DNA of 19,285 nucleotides from Candidatus Hodarchaeota archaeon (GTDB lineage: Archaea; Asgardarchaeota; Heimdallarchaeia; Hodarchaeales; Hodarchaeaceae): positions 1 to 19,285 of the forward strand of contig JAEOTU010000259.1 in the NCBI GenBank assembly GCA_016839665.1, read 5' to 3'. The notes beneath the pieces were generated by a model, which did not search any database, was not told the origin of the DNA, and saw only the letters and a list, made by a program, of their open reading frames with translations. Within the stretch, counting starts at the first letter, position 1. Every line of letters begins with the position of its first letter. A program made the translations under genes and the position numbers. Below are positions 7,031-13,067 of this stretch, in pieces.

Positions 7031-8257
7031 TTATTGGAAATTGATCTGTAGACGGATTTCTTCATCATCAGTTAATGAACTGAGTGTTATTCGATCACCA
7101 TCAGAAAGAAAATCCTTGATGATTCCGTCTTTAGGGAGGAATAGATTACCACGAAATCCAGCATATTCTTTGTTATTTTTCTTTTGAATCTCATCAATTA
7201 TAGTTTCCAAAAAGGCATTTTGATCCACCTGTAGTTCTAGTAAAGAACTTACAGTGGTGATTGATTGACTACAAACCAAACAATTAGGATCAGGGATCAT
7301 TTCAAACGAATTAATGGTTCCTGTTAGTGATGAATAAATAGAAAAAGAAGGAATCCGGAATCTGTGCGTATCTATCAAACGATCAAGCGTCTTCCTTTCG
7401 GAGTCTTTCAAAAGTGTTTTTTTCTTCAAAAATAGTGCTTTTACTATTTCTTGTGACTGGATTCCACTCGTTACCGCGTTGACAGTAATTAGACTAGGTA
7501 CATGAAAAAGAATTAATTGTATAAGTTCTTTTTCTTCAAAAGGTCCAAAATGATATTCGTGGGCAAAATCATTCGCTAATTTAGTAAGTTTAGCGATATC
7601 TTCTGGTGAAGTATCAACTGGTTCACGACCGAATGAGGTATTAAATTCGTAGAGAGCTTTCCACGCACAATGCTCTCTCTCACGTGGAATTCCAACAAGA
7701 GTACAAGGAGCTGTTAAAACACGTGTTTCGTTAGGAGGAGGAGGCGTATCACATGCTAAGCAAGCAGTTATTCTTGGTTTTATATACTGAACTTGCCCAA
7801 GGTAGCCATCAGTAGCAGAATCAATTAGTATTTTATTCAATTCGACAGCAATTGCATTAAGATATTGTCTGGCTAAAAAGTTATCAACACAGCCAGCGAT
7901 AATATCTACTTGCCGAAAAACTCGCTGGGGAACATTTTGGAGAGTATTTGGGTAACTTTCAATTATAATACTGGAACTGTATTGTTCTTCAATCCTTTCT
8001 TTTGCGATTTCTGCCTTTTTCTGCCCAACATCCTCTTCTCTAAATAACATTTGACGATTTAAGTTAGAATATTCAATACTATCAACATCAACAAGAATTA
8101 AACTGCCAATACCTAGCAGTGCTAGGTTTTTAGCAACCTCACTACCCGTACCTCCCACACCTGCTATTAAAATTGTGCTTCCTTCAATAATATCTTGATC
8201 CCAGAGTGCTAATCTTTCTTGTCGGTCGTATTTAGAAGAAGGAAGATCTTGGGTCAT
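7031..8257 (-). CDS. E1-like ubiquitin-activating enzyme (UBA3/UBA2-like)
   Basis: This enzyme is predicted to adenylate the C-terminal glycine of the modifier and carry it as a thioester. The 408 residues begin with a ThiF/E1 Rossmann fold: ATP loop GVGGTG (33-38), LVDVDSIEYSNLNRQ (55-69) and D125 in GCVDN. The catalytic cysteine is C185 in TAPCTLVGIPREREHC, the signature of UBA3/UBA2-type E1s (C-T-x4-P-R-x2-E-H-C). Zinc ligands are C166/C169 and C326/C329. The last about 65 residues look like the ubiquitin-fold domain that binds E2. It is a single compact chain without the duplicated adenylation domain of eukaryotic UBA1. It follows the modifier gene by 50 bases, with a TATA-like TTTTTATAA about 25-30 bases before the ATG that may give extra transcription. 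Confidence 0.93.
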   Translation of the reverse strand: MTQDLPSSKYDRQERLALWDQDIIEGSTILIAGVGGTGSEVAKNLALLGIGSLILVDVDSIEYSNLNRQMLFREEDVGQKKAEIAKERIEEQYSSSIIIESYPNTLQNVPQRVFRQVDIIAGCVDNFLARQYLNAIAVELNKILIDSATDGYLGQVQYIKPRITACLACDTPPPPNETRVLTAPCTLVGIPREREHCAWKALYEFNTSFGREPVDTSPEDIAKLTKLANDFAHEYHFGPFEEKELIQLILFHVPSLITVNAVTSGIQSQEIVKALFLKKKTLLKDSERKTLDRLIDTHRFRIPSFSIYSSLTGTINSFEMIPDPNCLVCSQSITTVSSLLELQVDQNAFLETIIDEIQKKNNKEYAGFRGNLFLPKDGIIKDFLSDGDRITLSSLTDDEEIRLQINFQ

Positions 8258-8307
8258 GACAAGGGATATTCCTTTTGTTAGCTTATAAAAATGTCGATAT
8301 GAGGAAG

Positions 8308-8628
8308 TTATCCGCCCTTAATCTGGTCAGGTACAATCATTAAAATTGCATTCTGTTCAATACCATAGGTATCAAGATTATTTGATGGGTTCATCCTTCG
8401 ACCTTTGAATAACAAAGCAATTGGGACAACTTCAGGAATATTAAAAGCATCACGAGCTGCAGTGATTGCCTGGAAGACGGTTCCATTCAAGTTAATGTAT
8501 TTTTCACGAATATTTTGATCTGGAGGAAGTTGTGGATCTTTGAATCGAATCTTAATCATTTTTTCAATACCACTATCAGGAGTCTTTTTTGTGGCGCTCG
8601 AGTCCCAGATTACGTCTTTTTTACTCAT
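8308..8628 (-). CDS. Ubiquitin-like modifier ending in Gly-Gly
   Basis: This is a beta-grasp protein modifier. Of 106 residues, about 24-106 form the ubiquitin fold (M-I-K-I-R-F-K start, AITAARDAFNI helix, ALLFKGRRMNPSNNLDTYGI, then AILMIVP). The chain ends exactly in Lys-Gly-Gly, so no maturation cut is needed. Residues 1-23 are an extra polar N-terminal extension. By eye alignment, the positions equivalent to ubiquitin K48 and K63 are R77 and Q92, while L73 sits at I44 of the hydrophobic patch. The start is fixed by AAAGGTGA lying about six bases before the ATG. It is the middle gene of an operon between a zinc-ribbon/UBC-like gene and the E1. The context makes a conjugated modifier more likely than a sulfur carrier. 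Confidence 0.9.
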   Translation of the reverse strand: MSKKDVIWDSSATKKTPDSGIEKMIKIRFKDPQLPPDQNIREKYINLNGTVFQAITAARDAFNIPEVVPIALLFKGRRMNPSNNLDTYGIEQNAILMIVPDQIKGG

Positions 8629-8651
8629 TTCTTTTCACCTTTCTGTTTAAA

Positions 8652-9443
8652 TTAAGTATAAAACATCCGTTCAACTTCTGAGAGTGTTGCAAGAAGATCT
8701 ATTCGTCCTTTAGCATAATCCTCTAAAGGCCCACGAATTAGGGGGTATTTATTCAAGATCTCACTCTCAAGACCGATGGGTAAATTCTTTTTCCTCTTAA
8801 TGATAAAATTTATCACTTCACCATTTTGTGCATAAAATCTTACATTTATTTCTTTTTTTGCTGCTGATGCATCGTAATTAGCTAAAATTTGACGTATAAG
8901 AGGATCGCGTTCTTCTTGATCTGCAGAACTTATTTCAGGGGCTTTGACAGGTTCTCCCATAGCTTGTGGCAGTGCGACTTCAGCTTTCTGGTAAATTTCT
9001 TCTAATACACCCAGTACTGTACTAGTACCTGGGGTCCAATTTTTCATCTCATTTAAATCATTAATTTCACAATCTAAAATTTCTCGGAGTTTAGCAGGGC
9101 CATCAATATAGGGTCGGTCAGGTAAATCATCCAACACGAGTAATAGAGGGAACGCGTACTCGTTTACTTGCATTTTAATACGTAGCTTTCCTACTTCCTC
9201 ACCAACAAGTTCCCCTGGAAAATTTTCAATAATTTTTTGTGATTCCTGATAAACGAGGTAATGTCTCTCTGCTTCCGCTTCCTCATCAATTGTTTTAACT
9301 TCCGTTGGTGAGATAGCTGAGCGTTTCAAATAATTTGATAAGTCACAATATTCACATTTAACAGGATGTCTTATTGTTGGCCGTAAGAGAAGGGGGGCCC
9401 CACATCCGCTACATTGGGAAACATCAGTCTGGGTATCGCTCAT
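8652..9443 (-). CDS. Zinc-ribbon protein with UBC/RWD-like domain
   Basis: I do not recognise a named family. The 263 residues start with a zinc ribbon (C11-x2-C14, C30-x2-C33) and a charged linker. About 85-153 resemble a degenerate E2 (UBC/RWD) fold: strand-rich KLRIKMQVNEYAFPLLLVLD, a D-L-P-D-R-P-Y turn, and NWTPGTSTVLGVLEEIYQK, comparable to the W-SP-x-x-T-I-x-x-V-L helix of E2s. C125 lies 11 residues before W136, where a true E2 has its active cysteine about 8 before and next to an HPN motif; HPN is absent here. A second alpha/beta domain occupies about 195-263. It is first in the operon with the modifier and E1, so a role as E2-like adaptor, pseudo-E2 or substrate receptor is an inference. 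GGGTGAT precedes the ATG. Confidence 0.62.
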   Translation of the reverse strand: MSDTQTDVSQCSGCGAPLLLRPTIRHPVKCEYCDLSNYLKRSAISPTEVKTIDEEAEAERHYLVYQESQKIIENFPGELVGEEVGKLRIKMQVNEYAFPLLLVLDDLPDRPYIDGPAKLREILDCEINDLNEMKNWTPGTSTVLGVLEEIYQKAEVALPQAMGEPVKAPEISSADQEERDPLIRQILANYDASAAKKEINVRFYAQNGEVINFIIKRKKNLPIGLESEILNKYPLIRGPLEDYAKGRIDLLATLSEVERMFYT

Positions 9444-9664
9444 TTTTCTTGATCACCCATTAAGTGATGAATGTTCGTTCAGGATAAGTCAGCCATTTGA
9501 CCTTAAAAAGATAGCTTATTTTGTACCTTTCCTTCTCTTTCCTAACCACAGCTTTAAATATTGGCAAAAAGTAGCAAATTTGAAAGTTATCTTCATTATC
9601 ATGTGAGTTTGAATCGAAATTTCCAAGGATAATAAGACAATAAAATTGGAAAGAGGGTAAAAAC
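9444..9664. promoter_or_regulatory. Divergent promoter region between modifier operon and E2/JAMM operon
   Basis: The 221 bases contain no gene that I can support. On the minus strand a CTTTTTAAGG stretch (about 9501-9511) could be the TATA element of the zinc-ribbon/modifier/E1 operon. The ribosome binding site GGGTGATC for that operon lies at 9451-9458, inside a small inverted repeat (ATCAC 9452-9456 and GTGAT 9464-9468). On the plus strand, GAGGGTAA lies just before the E2 ATG. Shared control of both operons is likely from the geometry. Confidence 0.5.
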
Positions 9665-10207
9665 ATGCAGGATCTACACTCTAGACGGTTAAGAGAAGAG
9701 TTCAAAAGGATGTTGAAGACTTTTCCACCAAAAACGAGCCCAATTAAGTGGGTCATTGTCAATAATGACCTGCATCATTATAAAGCAACAATCAAAGGAA
9801 AACCAAATACACCATTCGATGGAGGTAAATGGGAAATCACAGTCGAACTCCCTAGCGAATACCCCTTCAAGCCACCTATTGTAAACTTTGTAACTCAAAT
9901 TTGGCATCCCAATATCGCGATCGGCCAAACTCAGTGGAAATGGGGAAGTAATGTTTGCCTTAGTCTTGTGAATTGGAATAATTTAGGAAAATCTGGTGGT
10001 TGGAAGGAAACAATAACTCTACCCAGCGTATTTGAGCATATCGAAATGATGTTGGATGTTTTTCGTGCAACGGAGGATGAAGATTTTCCAGAATATCTTG
10101 TAGATCCGAATGATCCATTTAATCCTAAAGCTGGTAAATCAATGAAAACAGATTTTGATGTATTCTGGCAGAAAGCTGAAGAATGGACCAGAAAATACGC
10201 TATGTGA
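9665..10207 (+). CDS. E2 ubiquitin-conjugating enzyme (UBC fold)
   Basis: This is predicted to accept the modifier from E1 on a cysteine and transfer it to lysines. The 180-residue UBC domain shows the early F-D-G-G-K-W and YPFKPPIVNF (66-75) motifs, HPN at 81-83, catalytic C98 in SNVCLSLVN, W113 and the C-terminal DPNDPFNPKAG. Compared with UbcH5 from memory, HPN to Cys is about seven residues longer (A-I-G-Q-T-Q-W-K-W insertion). Cys to the conserved Trp is also about seven longer (NNLGKSGG loop), reminiscent of the active-site loops of Cdc34 or UBE2G-type enzymes. It diverges from the modifier/E1 operon and precedes the JAMM gene by 31 bases, so it is co-transcribed with the deconjugating enzyme. 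Confidence 0.94.
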   Translation: MQDLHSRRLREEFKRMLKTFPPKTSPIKWVIVNNDLHHYKATIKGKPNTPFDGGKWEITVELPSEYPFKPPIVNFVTQIWHPNIAIGQTQWKWGSNVCLSLVNWNNLGKSGGWKETITLPSVFEHIEMMLDVFRATEDEDFPEYLVDPNDPFNPKAGKSMKTDFDVFWQKAEEWTRKYAM

Positions 10208-10238
10208 CTATTCACAAGGAAAATTTTGGGAATAATCT

Positions 10239-10829
10239 ATGCCAGAAAATAAACAGGAAAGAGGATCAGAGTCAGACAATTCGGAGGTTGATTCCCAAAG
10301 AACATTAGGTGAGGACCCTGATATAAAACAGGCAGAACCCAAAGATGATCATATTTCTTTGGATAGCCAAGTCAAATCAGTAACCATCATCGGGAAACTT
10401 CTTGATGAAATAACCGAATATTCAGTGAAAGCAAAGCCTAGGGAAGCTATTGGACTCCTAGGCGGAAGTTTGTTACGCCCACATGAAATAATTATATCTA
10501 AAATTCTATTTGTATCAGAAGGAGACGAGATATCTGTTTCCTTTTCAGACGAAGATTTCAAAGCTTTTGAAGACATTTTAGAGGGTGATTGCTATTGCCT
10601 TGGTTGGTGGCACTCTCATCCTGGATATGGGCTATTTCTTTCACAAACTGATATAAATACCCATGTGTACTCTTTTCAGCTCCACAATGCTCTCTCGGTT
10701 GCTCTCGTTGTTGAACCTACCATGATTGATATGAATGGTCGAGCTTCCTACAAATTTTACCAAGTTATTGGTGAACAGGGGAAATCTCCCTTCATATACA
10801 CAGAAATCGCTGGTTTTTTACAGCTTTAA
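10239..10829 (+). CDS. Rpn11-like JAMM/MPN+ deubiquitinase
   Basis: This predicted zinc isopeptidase removes the modifier from targets. The 196-residue protein has an acidic, probably disordered extension (1-45), then an MPN+ domain. All catalytic elements are present: E69 in REAIGLLGG, and the JAMM motif H125-S-H127-P-x7-S135-x2-D138 (WWHSHPGYGLFLSQTDINTH), nearly identical to proteasomal Rpn11. The rest is a normal MPN core ending at residue 196, with no Rpn11 C-terminal helices for proteasome lid assembly. It sits in operon with the E2. It could work free or with the archaeal proteasome or PAN; the sequence does not decide. Confidence 0.94.
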   Translation: MPENKQERGSESDNSEVDSQRTLGEDPDIKQAEPKDDHISLDSQVKSVTIIGKLLDEITEYSVKAKPREAIGLLGGSLLRPHEIIISKILFVSEGDEISVSFSDEDFKAFEDILEGDCYCLGWWHSHPGYGLFLSQTDINTHVYSFQLHNALSVALVVEPTMIDMNGRASYKFYQVIGEQGKSPFIYTEIAGFLQL

Positions 10830-10890
10830 GATGCAAAATATCCCCACAAAAGATCTCAAGAGTTAGAAATGATCATAATGAGAGGATCCA

Positions 10891-10910
10891 AAGAAAAACA
10901 ATTTAAATTT
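10891..10910 (+). promoter_or_regulatory. BRE/TATA promoter for the membrane protein gene
   Basis: AAGAAAAACA followed by ATTTAAATTT forms a good archaeal BRE/TATA pair. Its centre lies about 24 bases before the ATG at 10929, so transcription should begin at or next to the start codon and the mRNA is probably leaderless. Confidence 0.55.
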
Positions 10911-10928
10911 TACAATCTTTTATGATTC

Positions 10929-11723
10929 ATGAGTTCCATGAAAGTACTTTTTGTTTTTGCAGAAGCTCTACTTGGGAATTACACTCGTTTTTTCCTTCAA
11001 GATTCATATGGTTTAGTTGACTATTTTATTGTATTCTTGGGTCCAGGAACGGTTCTATTCTTTACTTTCTATCTTTTATGGGCTGGTCGACGGAAAAATC
11101 GCAAAATCATGAATTTAACGAAAGATGCTCTATTAGAAGTCTTTGCTAATGAATTTGATGATCTAGTGATGGATCAAATGAGCTCAAACGGGGGTTTACT
11201 ATATCCAAAGTATAAGCTCAACCGTGTTATACCCTTCAAAGACTTCCGTGCGGTTTTTGCATTAGAAGAAAGGCATCTTATGTTATCGGTAATCATTTCT
11301 TGGTTTACGAGTTCAAATGATTATATTGCTCTTGAAGCGAACTCAAAAAAGGGAAAAATTCCTACAAAAATCCAGATAATTCCTAATCATGAAGAAGGAC
11401 AAATAAAAAAACATCAAGATCTCCTGTATAAGCTTGATGAAATAGAGCTCGGAGTAAAAAAATTAGATGAATTTTTTATGTTGAAAGCAACCTCACAACG
11501 GACAGGTACCTATTTTCTTGGTGATAAAAATCTTCTGAAAGTGATGTATAGTGTTCGGAAAGTGTTAGTTCGAGTCTCAGTAGATTCTGCTGATGATCCA
11601 GCTATTCGTGTCTATTCACGAATTAATAAAGACTTGGATCTTGAAAAATTACATGCATTCTTCCTCGCACTCTGTGCACGGGTTAATGAAGTCTCAGAAA
11701 AAGCGGTAATGAAGAAGAGATAA
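10929..11723 (+). CDS. Single-pass membrane protein with cytosolic alpha/beta domain, weakly CCDC47-like
   Basis: I do not recognise a firm family. The 264-residue protein has one clear membrane helix at about 32-53 (FIVFLGPGTVLFFTFYLLW), followed by RRKNRK, so the large C-terminal part should lie in the cytosol. That part has F-A-N-E-F-D-D-L, a strand-rich segment around RVIPFKDFRAVFALEERHLM, a second alpha/beta segment and a basic C-terminal helix ending M-K-K-R. This order recalls eukaryotic CCDC47 of the multipass translocon PAT complex, but the resemblance is only by eye and by layout. It follows the JAMM gene with its own promoter and converges on the Arf-like GTPase genes (24-base gap). 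In-frame ATG 10938 is an alternative start; 10929 fits the TATA distance. Confidence 0.72.
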   Translation: MSSMKVLFVFAEALLGNYTRFFLQDSYGLVDYFIVFLGPGTVLFFTFYLLWAGRRKNRKIMNLTKDALLEVFANEFDDLVMDQMSSNGGLLYPKYKLNRVIPFKDFRAVFALEERHLMLSVIISWFTSSNDYIALEANSKKGKIPTKIQIIPNHEEGQIKKHQDLLYKLDEIELGVKKLDEFFMLKATSQRTGTYFLGDKNLLKVMYSVRKVLVRVSVDSADDPAIRVYSRINKDLDLEKLHAFFLALCARVNEVSEKAVMKKR

Positions 11724-11747
11724 GCCTTAGAAAAAGTGTAATCTGAA

Positions 11748-12311
11748 TTATAGAAGATCCAATTTCTCCGTTACCCTTTGACGTAGCCACTCCAATCCTT
11801 CTTCTACGTTGAAACCTGTTTTTGCTGAAGTAGGAACGATAGCATAAGAGTGAGTGGTGACCTTGTGAAGATTGAGTCCTCGAGCAACCTCGCCAGCTGA
11901 AGCGGCATTTTCCAAGTCTTGTTTGTTTGCTAATACTAAAATTGGAATGTTATCAACTTTTTCATTGTCTAAGACATACTTCCATAGTTCCCCTTTCGCT
12001 TCCAAGATGCGATCCCTATCAGCTGAATCCACAACATAAACGATCCCCATCGAACCTGCCATATAACTTTCCCAAAGCGATTCTCGAAAAGCTTCTTGTC
12101 CCCCAATATCCCAAGAGACGAATTTAACGTTTCCTGAACTGAATTCATCAACATTCATTCCGAGCGTCCTAAAAGTACTACTATCAAATACTCCAGAAGT
12201 GATTCTTTTAACAATAGTTGTTTTTCCTGCATGATCAAGACCCAACCATGCAATTTTCACAGTTAATTTCTCTTTAGCAAATTTTGCTCGGAGTCTTGCG
12301 AGAAAGCTCAT
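11748..12311 (-). CDS. Arf-like small GTPase
   Basis: This is an Arf/Sar-family GTPase, one of the expanded Asgard small GTPases. The 187 residues begin with a basic amphipathic helix (SFLARLRAKFAKEKL) that could touch membranes. G1 is GLDHAGKT (24-31), the switch I threonine is T49 in RTLGMNV, G3 is WDIGGQ (67-72) with the catalytic Gln kept, G4 is NKQD (129-132) and G5 is SAK (162-164). All nucleotide-binding elements look intact. ATG 12311 is chosen because GGTG lies about seven bases upstream and overlaps the end of the preceding gene's stop; an in-frame GTG at 12320 would add three residues and use up that site. It is the second gene of a two-GTPase operon. Confidence 0.9.
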   Translation of the reverse strand: MSFLARLRAKFAKEKLTVKIAWLGLDHAGKTTIVKRITSGVFDSSTFRTLGMNVDEFSSGNVKFVSWDIGGQEAFRESLWESYMAGSMGIVYVVDSADRDRILEAKGELWKYVLDNEKVDNIPILVLANKQDLENAASAGEVARGLNLHKVTTHSYAIVPTSAKTGFNVEEGLEWLRQRVTEKLDLL

Positions 12312-12320
12312 AGTTGGCAC

Positions 12321-12869
12321 CTATCGTCTCTGTGACATTCTTGTTCTAAATCTCTCGGTTATCCACTGCCATGGTTCATCGACTCCTTCTCCTGTTAATG
12401 CGGAACAAGGATATACGGCAAAAGTTCTGGGTCTCGTAACCATCTCTGTTTCGAGCTCTAACGTATGAATGATGTTCTCTAATGTCATTGCTTCAGATAA
12501 ATCTTGTTTATTTGCCAAAAAAAGGAAGGCAGAGTCTTCTGGTGCCCATTGGATCACATTTTTCAACCATTTTCCTGCATTTTCTACTTTTGATCTATCT
12601 GCAGAGTCAAAAACGAAAATTATCCCTGACGCGTTTGAAACAAATGGTTCCCATAAACTAGTGGGATACGTTGATTGACCCCCTAAATCGGCTGCCATTA
12701 CTTCCATGTCACCAATTTTGAGGGTTTCAATATTCATCCCCATTGTCGGTACTGTTTCTAAATTGTCATCTCCTTTAAGTCTCTTTACTAAGGTTGTTTT
12801 TCCTGCATTTGCAAGACCAACAAAAGCTATTTGATCTTGTATATCTCGACCAAACAATTTTGTCGGCAT
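12321..12869 (-). CDS. Arf-like small GTPase, second paralogue
   Basis: This 182-residue Arf-family GTPase is upstream in the same operon as the gene ending at 11748. G1 is GLANAGKT (18-25), switch I T42 is in VPTMGMN, G3 is ADLGGQ (60-65), G4 is NKQD (120-123) and G5 is SAL (156-158). It is clearly diverged from its neighbour: the N-terminus (MPTKLFGRDIQDQ) lacks the basic amphipathic helix and the C-terminus is Arg-rich. ATG 12869 is preferred because AAGGTAACG lies just before it; a longer frame to 12932 adds 21 residues without family character. The pair may act as a heterodimer or on different membranes; neither is shown. Confidence 0.9.
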   Translation of the reverse strand: MPTKLFGRDIQDQIAFVGLANAGKTTLVKRLKGDDNLETVPTMGMNIETLKIGDMEVMAADLGGQSTYPTSLWEPFVSNASGIIFVFDSADRSKVENAGKWLKNVIQWAPEDSAFLFLANKQDLSEAMTLENIIHTLELETEMVTRPRTFAVYPCSALTGEGVDEPWQWITERFRTRMSQRR

Positions 12870-13067
12870 TTTCGTTACCTTTTGGACATTAAAATAAGTT
12901 GATAGGCACTGAAGGAAAAGATAATAATTCATAAAGCATAATGTTCAGATCTGTGAGTCTTTCTGCTCTATTCTATTTTATTTAGACATCAAGGGTCAGT
13001 TTTTAAGACAGAATAGTATTTTTAAGTGTTTAAAGGAAAATATTGATGGAATATTAAAAACTGTTTC

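Noticed and set aside
9460..9762. 100-residue minus-strand frame in the divergent promoter region
   Set aside because: It overlaps the start of the E2 gene antisense and lacks a ribosome site; the composition is promoter-like.
4733..10829. A full UFM1 pathway
   Set aside because: The E1 has a UBA3-type cysteine motif, the E2 is canonical rather than UFC1-like and the modifier ends in GG rather than a single Gly, so only the E3 candidate points to UFM1.
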